14,883 nucleotides of DNA from CAJQND01 sp051010055. GTDB taxonomy: Bacteria; Pseudomonadota; Alphaproteobacteria; Rhizobiales; CAJQND01. The notes below the pieces were generated by a model. The model was not told the DNA's origin, ran no database searches, and saw only the letters and a program-made list of their open reading frames with translations. The position numbers and the translations under genes are program-made. Of this stretch, positions 7,730 to 14,883 are shown one piece after another. Each line of letters starts with the position of its first letter. Within the stretch, counting starts at the first letter, position 1. The stretch spans positions 1 through 14,883 of the forward strand of contig JBPCVY010000128.1 in NCBI GenBank assembly GCA_051010055.1. The letters are read 5' to 3'.

Positions 7730-8968
7730 ATGGCTGGACAATCTTTGAAATCCAAAAAAATTACCTTTCCGGGCCATGCCGGTGAACAGTTGGCTGCCCG
7801 GCTCGATATGCCTGCCGGGCCGGTGCGTGCATATGCGCTGTTTGCGCACTGTTTCACATGCTCGAAGGATATCTTCGCCGCATCGCGAATCTCCACAAGT
7901 CTCTCAGATCAAGGCATCGCCGTTTTGCGGTTTGACTTCACTGGTCTTGGCGCAAGTGAAGGGGAATTCGCCAACACCAACTTTTCCACAAATGTCCAGG
8001 ATCTCGTCGAAGCTGCAAAATATATGCGCGTGAACCTTGCCGCGCCATCACTGCTTGTCGGCCACTCACTTGGCGGTGCGGCGGTTCTGATTGCTGCTGG
8101 CGATATTCCAGAGGTGAAAGCCGTAGCCACCATTGGCGCACCTGCCGACGCTGAGCACGTCATCCATAATTTCGGCGCCTCGGTTTATGACATTGATAAA
8201 AAGGGCGAGGCGATGGTTACCCTTGCCGGGCGAGAATTCACAATCCAGAAGCAATTTCTCGAAGATGTGCGCTCGGTGAACCTTGCTGAGCGTATCGGGA
8301 AGCTGAAGCGCGCGCTTCTCATTTTTCATGCTCCCCTTGATCAAACGGTTGGCATCGAGAATGCCGGGCTGATTTTCGGCGTTGCCAAGCACCCTAAAAG
8401 CTTCATCTCGCTGGATGATGCGGACCATTTGCTGTCGCGCCGTCAGGACGCGATTTACGTGGCCAGCGTTCTTTCCGCCTGGGCAAGCCGCTTTATCGAT
8501 ATGCCGGAACAGGCCGAGGAGAGGCCGGAAAGTGACGCGGTTCTTGTCCGCGAAACCGGCCACGGCAAGTTTCAGCAGGATGTGTTTGTGCGCGCCCACC
8601 ACATGTTGGCCGACGAGCCGGCCTCTGTCGGCGGCATGGATACGGGGCCAACGCCCTATGATTTTCTTTCCATTGCCCTTGGCGCATGCACGTCGATGAC
8701 TTTGCGCATTTATGCCGAACATAAGGGACTTGAACTGGGACAAATTTCTGTCGCCGTTTCCCATGACAAGGTTCACGCCAAGGATTGCGCGGAATGCGAA
8801 GGGCGCGAGGGCCGGGTCGACCGGTTTGAACGGGAGATTTCCGTTGCAGGGCAGGTTTCGGATGAACTGGCTGATAAACTTGAGGAAATTGCCGGTAAAT
8901 GCCCGGTTCACAGGACCCTTGAAAAGTCATCCGCGGTTGCCACGAAAGTGAACCTTACCAAGATTTAA
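7730..8968 (+). CDS. Fused alpha/beta hydrolase - OsmC family protein
   Basis: Two-domain protein of 412 residues from the chosen start. Residues 1-260 form an alpha/beta hydrolase: nucleophile elbow GHSLGG with Ser113, then likely Asp204 (APLDQTV) and His233 (DADHLLS) to complete the triad. Residues 270-412 form an OsmC/Ohr-type thiol peroxidase domain, with Cys320 in ALGACTSMT and Cys391 in GKCPVHRTL as the expected redox pair. OsmC proteins reduce organic hydroperoxides. The hydrolase half may act on an ester or acyl substrate, but this is inference. The ATG at 7730 has GGAGG 5 bp upstream; an in-frame ATG at 7718 overlaps that site and is less likely. Similar fusions are known in proteobacteria. 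There is no signal peptide, so it is cytoplasmic. Confidence 0.9.
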   Translation: MAGQSLKSKKITFPGHAGEQLAARLDMPAGPVRAYALFAHCFTCSKDIFAASRISTSLSDQGIAVLRFDFTGLGASEGEFANTNFSTNVQDLVEAAKYMRVNLAAPSLLVGHSLGGAAVLIAAGDIPEVKAVATIGAPADAEHVIHNFGASVYDIDKKGEAMVTLAGREFTIQKQFLEDVRSVNLAERIGKLKRALLIFHAPLDQTVGIENAGLIFGVAKHPKSFISLDDADHLLSRRQDAIYVASVLSAWASRFIDMPEQAEERPESDAVLVRETGHGKFQQDVFVRAHHMLADEPASVGGMDTGPTPYDFLSIALGACTSMTLRIYAEHKGLELGQISVAVSHDKVHAKDCAECEGREGRVDRFEREISVAGQVSDELADKLEEIAGKCPVHRTLEKSSAVATKVNLTKI

Positions 8969-9048
8969 TCCTGCGGAAATGTGGCTGTAATCTTCCGCCA
9001 CCTATATCCGTCTCAGTTGATTTGTTAATCGCCTGAGGAGATATAGAA

Positions 9049-10548
9049 ATGCCGCAAACTGAAAACATGAAGAAAGGCCGCAAGGCGCCGCTGGTTTTGG
9101 CCGCAGCTGCTTTGCTCGGCGCAAGCGGACTGAGCGCACCAATTCTGCTGGATCGTCCTGCAGTCGCAGCTTCCAGCGCTGCACAAATGGTTTCGCAATC
9201 CGCACCGGCAAAGGGATTTGCCGACCTTGTAGAACAGGTCCAGCCTGCCGTTGTCTCGGTCAAGGTGAAGGTCGATCAAAGCAAAAAATCAAGTGGCATG
9301 GAGCGCGGGTTTGGAAAAATGCCAAGCTTCCCCAAGGGTCATCCGCTGGAAAAATTCTTCGACCAGTTTGGCGGTGGTGATGATGAACGCTTCAAAATGC
9401 CCCGCCGGCGCGGTTCGGCACAAGGTTCTGGCTTTGTGATCTCCAAGGACGGCTATGTGGTGACCAACAATCACGTGGTCGACGGTGCTGATGAAGTCAC
9501 CTTGACCTTCACCGACGGCAAGGAGCACAAAGCCCGCGTTATCGGGACCGACAAGAAGACGGACCTGGCGCTTTTGAAAATCGATGCCAAGGGAAAGACT
9601 TTCAAGTACGTTGAGTTTGCTGAGAATGATGCCCGCGTTGGCGACTGGGTTGTTGCGGTTGGCAATCCGTTTGGCCTCGGCGGTACTGTCACGACCGGTA
9701 TTGTATCCGCCCGTGGCCGGGATATCGGCTCTGGACCATATGATGACTTCCTGCAGATCGATGCAGCCATCAACCGTGGTAATTCCGGCGGCCCGGCGTT
9801 CAATCTCAACGGCAAGGTCGTCGGCGTAAACACGGCTATTTTCTCGCCTTCCGGCGGCAATGTGGGCATCGGTTTTGCGATACCTTCCAACATTGTCAAC
9901 GATGTTATTGCCGATTTGAAAGACGACGGCAAAGTCACCCGCGGCTGGCTTGGTGTCCATATCCAGCCTGTGTCGCAGGACATTGCTGAAGGCCTCGGCC
10001 TTGATGACACCGCAGGCACGCTCGTTGCTGAAGTGCAGGAAAACTCGCCTGCTTACAGCGCCGGGTTGAAGGCTGGTGACACAATTCTCACCATGAACGG
10101 CGATGAAGTTGAAGGTCCCCGTGATCTTGCCAAGAAAGTGGCGAAGCTTGCGCCTGGCTCAAAGGCTAAGTTTGAAATCGTGCGCAGTGGCGAGGAAATC
10201 ACCAAGACCGTCAAGCTCCGCACATTGCCTGGTGCAAAGAAAATGGCTTCCGCCGGCGCCCCGGACGAAGCAGATGAGTCGACCCTTGAGGGCCTTGGTC
10301 TTGCAGTAGCTCCCGGAGATGGAGATGGCGTCAATGTCGTAGACATCGATCCGGACAGTGAAGCAGCCTCCAAGGGTATGCGCGTCGGTGACCGCATTCT
10401 CAAGATCGGCGGGAAATCCGTGAACGATCCAGAAGACGTTCGTAAGGCGCTCGATGCCGCCAGCGAAAAGGGCCACAAGAATGTCCTGATGCTGATCCGC
10501 AGCGGCGACAGTCAGCGGTTCATCGCTCTTCCGTTGAAAAGCGCCTAA
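9049..10548 (+). CDS. degP: DegP/HtrA-family periplasmic serine endoprotease (Do type)
   Basis: Periplasmic protease/chaperone that degrades misfolded envelope proteins. It has 499 residues. The N-terminus has a positive stretch (KKGRK) and a hydrophobic segment at about 13-33, typical of a signal peptide or anchor. The trypsin-like domain carries a complete triad: His142 (TNNHVVDGA), Asp172 (KTDLALLKID) and Ser246 (GNSGGPAFN). The LA-loop region at about 76-122 is rich in charged residues and glycine. PDZ1 spans about 299-393 (RGWLGVHIQ onwards) and PDZ2 about 412-497. The ATG has GAGGAG 8 bp upstream. In rhizobia degP follows cycHJKL; here two extra genes separate them, so it may use its own promoter in the 80-bp gap. 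I could not identify one with confidence. Confidence 0.95.
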   Translation: MPQTENMKKGRKAPLVLAAAALLGASGLSAPILLDRPAVAASSAAQMVSQSAPAKGFADLVEQVQPAVVSVKVKVDQSKKSSGMERGFGKMPSFPKGHPLEKFFDQFGGGDDERFKMPRRRGSAQGSGFVISKDGYVVTNNHVVDGADEVTLTFTDGKEHKARVIGTDKKTDLALLKIDAKGKTFKYVEFAENDARVGDWVVAVGNPFGLGGTVTTGIVSARGRDIGSGPYDDFLQIDAAINRGNSGGPAFNLNGKVVGVNTAIFSPSGGNVGIGFAIPSNIVNDVIADLKDDGKVTRGWLGVHIQPVSQDIAEGLGLDDTAGTLVAEVQENSPAYSAGLKAGDTILTMNGDEVEGPRDLAKKVAKLAPGSKAKFEIVRSGEEITKTVKLRTLPGAKKMASAGAPDEADESTLEGLGLAVAPGDGDGVNVVDIDPDSEAASKGMRVGDRILKIGGKSVNDPEDVRKALDAASEKGHKNVLMLIRSGDSQRFIALPLKSA

Positions 10549-10575
10549 CGGTTTTCTGCCCCGCCAGGAAACCGT
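10548..10575 (+). terminator. Strong hairpin at the degP stop codon, possible terminator or mRNA 3'-end structure
   Basis: A perfect 11-bp stem (one G-T wobble) with a 6-nt CCCCGC loop starts at the last base of the degP TAA: arms ACGGTTTTCTG and CAGGAAACCGT. No T-run follows, so it does not fit a standard rho-independent terminator. It could stabilise or attenuate the degP transcript. Confidence 0.45.
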
Positions 10576-10576
10576 A

Positions 10577-10632
10577 GCCGGCACGGGCTGAGGTTCATAG
10601 TAATGTTCCCCGAATGAACCCCGCCCGGCCGG
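10577..10632. repeat. Extended imperfect inverted repeat between degP and the response regulator
   Basis: Three nested paired blocks lie in register: GCCGG (10577-10581) with CCGGC (10628-10632), CGGG (10584-10587) with CCCG (10624-10627), and GGTTCAT (10592-10598) with ATGAACC (10614-10620). The central loop is 15 nt. It directly follows the degP hairpin and lies 40 bp before the regulator ATG. It could be a cruciform, an operator (GGTTCAT arms) or a second RNA structure; the role is unknown. Confidence 0.45.
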
Positions 10633-10672
10633 CGCCTCGTTTATTAAACTTGACATCTGGAGGAACTCCGCC

Positions 10673-11395
10673 ATGAGCTATATGAAGGTTTCACTTGATT
10701 CCTCCGGCAACGGGAACCAGATGCGCATTTTGTTGATTGAAGACGATTTGGAAGCCGCCGGCTTCCTGCTCAAAGGCTTGCGGGAGGCAGGCCATGTTGG
10801 CGATCACGCAAAAGAGGGTGAGGAAGGCCTCATCATGGGGCGCGAAAACTCTTACGACGTGATGATTGTCGACCGGATGCTTCCTCATCGCGATGGCCTC
10901 TCTGTTATCGAGGCATGGCGCAGGGAAGGAATCAATACGCCGGTTTTGATTCTGTCGGCACTGGGTGAGGTTGACGAGAGGGTCACGGGTTTGCGCGCCG
11001 GTGGTGATGATTATTTGGCAAAACCCTATGCCTTTTCCGAGCTGCTTGCCCGTGTTGAAGGGCTCGTGCGTCGGGTGCAGCCGGAAGCTGCTGCAACGAA
11101 ACTGCAAGTAGACGATCTTGAACTGGACCTGCTTGCCCGCACCTGTGCGCGGGCCGGTGAGAAAATTCTGTTGCAGCCACGCGAGTTCCGGCTATTGGAA
11201 TATCTCATGAAAAATGCCGGCCAGGTGGTAACCCGCACCATGCTACTGGAGCATGTCTGGGATTATCATTTTGATCCGCAAACCAATGTCATTGATGTCC
11301 ATATCTCGCGCCTGCGCGGAAAAATAGACAAGAATTTCGACAAACCTCTTTTGCAAACGGTGCGCGGCGCCGGATATTCGATCCGTGAAGCTTAA
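10673..11395 (+). CDS. OmpR/PhoB-family two-component response regulator
   Basis: A DNA-binding response regulator of 240 residues. The receiver domain spans about 18-130: acidic pocket LLIEDD (Asp24, Asp25), phospho-acceptor Asp67 in MIVDRMLP, Ser95 in LILSA and Lys117 in LAKPY. A winged-helix DNA-binding domain spans about 140-238, with LQPREFRLLEYLMKNAG, VIDVHISRLRGKID and TVRGAGYSI. The chosen ATG has GGAGGA 8 bp upstream. An internal ATG at 10721 (MRILLIEDD) would remove a 16-residue extension but has no good ribosome site. The stop overlaps the kinase gene by 11 bp, so the two form a pair. The regulon cannot be read from the sequence; linkage to degP suggests envelope stress, by inference only. 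Confidence 0.93.
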   Translation: MSYMKVSLDSSGNGNQMRILLIEDDLEAAGFLLKGLREAGHVGDHAKEGEEGLIMGRENSYDVMIVDRMLPHRDGLSVIEAWRREGINTPVLILSALGEVDERVTGLRAGGDDYLAKPYAFSELLARVEGLVRRVQPEAAATKLQVDDLELDLLARTCARAGEKILLQPREFRLLEYLMKNAGQVVTRTMLLEHVWDYHFDPQTNVIDVHISRLRGKIDKNFDKPLLQTVRGAGYSIREA

Positions 11396-12785
11396 GGAAA
11401 ACAAGACTAAGATACTGCGGTCATCCACCTTTCGCATGTCGGCGGTCTATCTGGTTGTTTTTGTGTTGTCTGTTGCCGGGATTCTCTCATACATCTACTG
11501 GAATACCGCTGTTCTTTTGGAGCGGCAGACAGATGCCACCATCCGCGCTGAAGTTGACAGTTTGGGCGAGCAGTACCGCCAGGGCGGACTGGCGCGGCTG
11601 TTGGATACGGTAAGACGGCGCTCCCAACGCGAATCTGCACGCGGCATCTATTTCTTCTCAAATCGAATAGGAAGACGCATGGCAGGCAATCTTGACGGAT
11701 TGCCGGCGGATGCTCTGGGCCAGGGCGGATGGATTGATTTTCCTTACGAAGCGCTGGGGATTGAAGATAAGCGAACCCACCGCGCGCGGGCCTATTTCAC
11801 GCGGCTTTCGGGCGGCTACACTTTGCTGGTCGGGCGTGATGTGGAAGAGCTTCGCCAGTTTGCACAGCTTATCCGCACAACCATGGCATATGCACTGGCC
11901 CTGGCGCTTGTTGTCGGCCTTGGTGGCGGTATTTTGATGAGCCGTAACTTTTTAAGGCGCATTGAAAGAATTTCCGATACCTCGCGCTCCATAAGGGCGG
12001 GGGATATGTCAGAGCGTATACCCGACAGCGGCAGCAACGATGAAATCGACCGCCTGTCGCAGAATCTCAACGACATGCTCGATCAAATCGAACGGCTCAT
12101 GGCGGGCATGCGCGAGGTTTCCGACAATGTGGCCCACGATTTGCGCACGCCTTTGACGCGGCTTCGGGCGCGTGTTGAGGCGGCATTGCGCGAAGACACC
12201 AAGCCGGCAATGAAAGAAGCCCTTGGAGCAACTCTTGCCGAAGCCGATGAGTTGTTGCGGATTTTCAATGCATTGCTGTCAATTGCGCGCGCGGAATCCG
12301 GCCAGGCGCGGGAGCATTTCGAAAAAATCGACGTGGCTGAGATCGTCGACGAGCTGGCCGAGCTTTATGAGCCACTGGCGGAAGATGCCGGCGGCAAGCT
12401 TTCAGTTCAGGCAACTCCGGGACTGACAGTTTCTGGTGACCGGCAACTGCTGGCCCAGGCCGTGTCCAATCTTATCGACAATGCTCTGAAGTACGCAAAG
12501 CCGGAGGAAGGTTCAGATACGCAGTTGAGCATCGATCTGCGGGCAACAGCAGCCGGTGAACATGCGGTGATTTCGGTTTCAGATAACGGACCGGGCATTT
12601 CGGCAGACGATCACGAGCGGGTGGCCGAGCGGTTCGTGCGCCTTGATGAGAGCCGTTCTGAGCCTGGCAGCGGGCTCGGCCTGTCTCTTGTTAAGGGGGT
12701 TGCCGCACTTCACGAAGGTGAACTGAAGTTCAGTGGCGGAGAGGGCGGATTTACCGCAGAACTCATTCTTCCCGCGCTAACGTAA
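11385..12785 (+). CDS. Sensor histidine kinase (HAMP, HisKA, HATPase)
   Basis: Membrane sensor kinase of 466 residues, the likely partner of the upstream regulator. A first membrane helix lies at about 18-39, then a periplasmic sensor segment of roughly 125 residues (40-165) that I do not recognise. A second helix lies at about 166-185, followed by HAMP (187-240). The H-box VAHDLRTPLTRL has phospho-acceptor His251. ATPase motifs are complete: N-box SNLIDNALKY with Asn366, G1 DNGPGIS at 400-406, F-box ERFVRLD and G2 GSGLGLSLV at 428-436. It starts with GTG at 11385, overlapping the regulator stop by 11 bp, which suggests translational coupling. A later in-frame ATG at 11436 lies inside the first helix and is less likely. 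glnE begins 19 bp after its stop. Confidence 0.92.
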   Translation: MKLKENKTKILRSSTFRMSAVYLVVFVLSVAGILSYIYWNTAVLLERQTDATIRAEVDSLGEQYRQGGLARLLDTVRRRSQRESARGIYFFSNRIGRRMAGNLDGLPADALGQGGWIDFPYEALGIEDKRTHRARAYFTRLSGGYTLLVGRDVEELRQFAQLIRTTMAYALALALVVGLGGGILMSRNFLRRIERISDTSRSIRAGDMSERIPDSGSNDEIDRLSQNLNDMLDQIERLMAGMREVSDNVAHDLRTPLTRLRARVEAALREDTKPAMKEALGATLAEADELLRIFNALLSIARAESGQAREHFEKIDVAEIVDELAELYEPLAEDAGGKLSVQATPGLTVSGDRQLLAQAVSNLIDNALKYAKPEEGSDTQLSIDLRATAAGEHAVISVSDNGPGISADDHERVAERFVRLDESRSEPGSGLGLSLVKGVAALHEGELKFSGGEGGFTAELILPALT

Positions 12786-12804
12786 AGAAGCTACTTTCAG
12801 TCCT

Positions 12805-14883
12805 ATGAGCGGGACATTTTTAACCGGGGAATTTCATCACCCGCCGCTGGCCCCTGTCGAAGGTGCTGCGGACTTTATCGGCGATTTGCGCGTCAATGGT
12901 GAAGAGATTTCGGTCGTCATTTCCGGCAACGAGAAGCTTGCAGCATTTCTGGAAGCGGTGCTGGCCGGCTCGCCTTACTTGCGCGGCCTGATGTTGCGCG
13001 ACAGCGCCTTTACCGCCCGCTGCCTGTCTGAACCCTCTGACAAGCTCATTGAAGAAGTGGTTTCATTTGCCCGCAGTGCCTGGCGGGAAGCGGACGGTCA
13101 AAGCGAGCTCATGTCCCTGTTGCGCATTGCCAAGCACCGCGCTGCTCTTTTGATTGCGCTGAACGATCTCGCCGGATTTTGGGATGTTGATAAGGTCACT
13201 CATTGGGTGAGCGAGATTGCCGATGCAACGCTCAACTCATGCGTAGATTTTCTGTTGAGCGATGCGGCATCGCGCGGAAACTTGCTGGAAATCGATGGAG
13301 AAACTCCCGGCAAAGGTTCCGGATTTTTCGTTTTGGCTATGGGCAAGTATGGTGCCCACGAGCTCAACTACTCATCAGATATTGATCTGATGGTCTTTTA
13401 CGACCCGCTAATCGTGAAGGTGAAGGAGGGGGCCGAGCCTTCCGTCCTCTATTTGCGGATGACCCGCACACTGATGTCGATGATGCAGGATATGACCGGT
13501 GATGGCTATGTGTTCCGCATGGATTTGCGGTTGCGCCCTGACCCGCGCTCGACACCCCTTGCCATGTCGGTAGACGCGGCGGTTTCCTACTATGAATCCA
13601 TGGGGCAAAATTGGGAGCGGGCGGCCCTTATAAAAGCGCGCTCTGTTGCCGGAGATATTTCATGCGGCGAGCGGTTTTTGAAGGAAATTCAGCCCTTCAT
13701 TTTCCGTCGGTATCTGGACTTTGCCGCCATCGCCGATGTGCAGTCCATGAAGCGGCAAATTCACGCTCATAAGGGCCATGGGGAAATTGCCGTGGCCGGG
13801 CACAATATCAAGCTTGGCCGCGGCGGCATCCGCGAGATTGAATTCTTTGTCCAGACCCAGCAGCTGATTGCCGGTGGCAGGGCGCCTGAACTGCGCGGGC
13901 GGCGCACAATCGAAATGCTGAATGCCCTGGTTGATGCAGGGTGGATTGAAAATGAGGTTTGCGAAGATCTCACCGAAGCCTATTCGTTCTTGCGGGCCAT
14001 AGAGCACCGCTTGCAAATGGTGGACGATGCGCAAACCCATTCCCTGCCGCAATCAGAAGAACAACTGGCCGCATTTGCCAGGTTTGCAGGATACGAGGAT
14101 GTCACAGCATTCTCGCAAGCCCTGCTGAAACGGCTCGAAACGGTGCAACAGCACTATGGGGCGCTGTTCGAAGCAGCTGGTGAACTATCTGCAGAGGAGG
14201 GAAGCCTTTCGTTCACCGGGGCTGCAGATGACCCGGACACACTTGCTACATTGGAGAAAATGGGGTTCAGGCAGCCTGCGGAAATCTCCTCCATCATTCG
14301 GAGCTGGCACCATGGCCGGTTTGCTGCAACCCGTTCTGAGCGGGCGCGTGAAAGGCTTACAGAAATCATGCCTGACTTGTTGCAGGCGCTTGCCTCCAGC
14401 GCTGATGCCGACGGCGCCTTCATTGCTTTTGACAGGTTTATGCGCGGCCTTCCTGCTGGCGTGCAGTTATTTTCGTTGCTCAGCGCAAACCGAAACTTGC
14501 TCAACTTGCTTGCCACTGTAATGGGCACAGCCCCACGCCTGGCGGAAACATTGGCAAGCCGCCCGCGCACGCTTGATGCCATGCTTGACCCTGGGTTTTT
14601 CGGCCCCCTGCCATCACCGCAGGAATTGCGGGAGCTGGTGGCTGATGAATTCAAGCAGGTCAGCGCATATGAAGAAGCGCTTGATCGCGCACGGATGATC
14701 GCTCATGAGCTGATGTTCCGGATAGGGGTTGCAATCATCACCCGCTCAAGTGGCCGCTCGCAGGCGGGGCAGGCCTACTCCACCCTTGCAGATGAGCTAA
14801 CCGAAAATCTCCTTGCGCATGTTTTGCGCGAGATGGAGACAGCGCACGGAAAAGTATTCGGTTCAGCCTGCGCGGTTCTTGCC
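12805..14883 (+). CDS. glnE: Bifunctional glutamine synthetase adenylyltransferase/deadenylylase (3'-truncated by window edge)
   Basis: GlnE adenylylates glutamine synthetase under nitrogen excess and removes AMP under nitrogen limitation, responding to PII and glutamine. 693 codons remain open to the window end; the family is usually around 950-1000 residues, so the C-terminal adenylyltransferase catalytic part is missing here. The N-terminal deadenylylase nucleotidyltransferase domain has MGKYGAHELNYSSDIDLMVF, with metal-binding Asp192 and Asp194. Other family motifs follow: YVFRMDLRLRPDP, GQNWERAALIKAR, RGGIREIEFFVQ and ELRGRRTIEML. The central linker begins near residue 540 (FDRFMRGLPAG, then NRNLLNLLA). 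The ATG at 12805 lacks a strong ribosome site, and no in-frame stop lies between it and the end of the kinase gene, so the exact start is somewhat uncertain. It lies 19 bp after the kinase gene and is probably co-transcribed with it. Confidence 0.97.
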   Translation, partial: MSGTFLTGEFHHPPLAPVEGAADFIGDLRVNGEEISVVISGNEKLAAFLEAVLAGSPYLRGLMLRDSAFTARCLSEPSDKLIEEVVSFARSAWREADGQSELMSLLRIAKHRAALLIALNDLAGFWDVDKVTHWVSEIADATLNSCVDFLLSDAASRGNLLEIDGETPGKGSGFFVLAMGKYGAHELNYSSDIDLMVFYDPLIVKVKEGAEPSVLYLRMTRTLMSMMQDMTGDGYVFRMDLRLRPDPRSTPLAMSVDAAVSYYESMGQNWERAALIKARSVAGDISCGERFLKEIQPFIFRRYLDFAAIADVQSMKRQIHAHKGHGEIAVAGHNIKLGRGGIREIEFFVQTQQLIAGGRAPELRGRRTIEMLNALVDAGWIENEVCEDLTEAYSFLRAIEHRLQMVDDAQTHSLPQSEEQLAAFARFAGYEDVTAFSQALLKRLETVQQHYGALFEAAGELSAEEGSLSFTGAADDPDTLATLEKMGFRQPAEISSIIRSWHHGRFAATRSERARERLTEIMPDLLQALASSADADGAFIAFDRFMRGLPAGVQLFSLLSANRNLLNLLATVMGTAPRLAETLASRPRTLDAMLDPGFFGPLPSPQELRELVADEFKQVSAYEEALDRARMIAHELMFRIGVAIITRSSGRSQAGQAYSTLADELTENLLAHVLREMETAHGKVFGSACAVLA

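Noticed and set aside
8066..8911. Antisense open frame of 281 codons
   Set aside because: It lies wholly opposite the hydrolase-OsmC gene, whose protein has complete domain motifs. The antisense product has no recognisable domain.
8973..8998. GCGGAA/TTCCGC inverted repeat after the hydrolase-OsmC gene as a terminator
   Set aside because: A 6-bp stem with a 14-nt loop and no T-run is too weak to call.
9289..9960. Antisense open frame of 223 codons within degP
   Set aside because: The degP frame carries the full protease triad. The antisense frame is a by-product of codon bias and has no motif.
10650..10684. TTGACA -35-like box before the response regulator
   Set aside because: The nearest -10-like TATATG is 23 bp away and lies inside the coding region, so the spacing is wrong for the chosen start.

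Overview
This is chromosomal DNA from an alphaproteobacterium, most likely of the order Hyphomicrobiales (Rhizobiales). The main clue is the run cycHJKL (ccmI-ccmE-ccmF-ccmH), degP, OmpR-type regulator, histidine kinase, glnE. As I recall, Sinorhizobium and its relatives carry the same order. The base composition is moderately GC-rich by eye. Genes are tightly packed, with 4-bp ATGA overlaps and no gap above 175 bp. I see no tRNA, rRNA, insertion sequence or CRISPR array. The window begins inside one gene (soxA) and ends inside another (glnE).

Left part (1-2884, minus strand): a heterotetrameric sarcosine oxidase operon, soxB-soxD-soxA. soxG is expected just beyond the left edge. The enzyme demethylates sarcosine to glycine, passes the methyl carbon to tetrahydrofolate and makes H2O2. 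The 173-bp divergent gap upstream holds two direct TGTCGCA repeats 21 bp apart, a plausible site for an AraC-family activator.

Middle (3058-7048, plus strand): the cytochrome c maturation genes ccmI, ccmE, ccmF and ccmH, almost certainly one operon. They encode the heme chaperone, heme lyase and apocytochrome-handling parts of System I. No ccmG or ccmABCD is present, so the rest of the system must be elsewhere.

7063-8968: two divergent genes sit between ccmH and degP. One encodes an NnrU-family membrane protein (minus strand). The other encodes a fused alpha/beta hydrolase-OsmC protein (plus strand), a probable thiol peroxidase fusion.

Right part (9049-14883, plus strand): degP encodes a periplasmic protease/chaperone with two PDZ domains. 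After two hairpin-forming sequences come an OmpR-family regulator and a histidine kinase that overlap by 11 bp, then glnE, the bifunctional glutamine synthetase adenylyltransferase, truncated by the window. Envelope quality control, envelope or redox sensing and nitrogen control are therefore adjacent. I found no clearly novel system. The most distinctive points are the hydrolase-OsmC fusion gene placed in a conserved block, the sox upstream repeats, the SoxD zinc-ligand variant and the structured degP-regulator gap.
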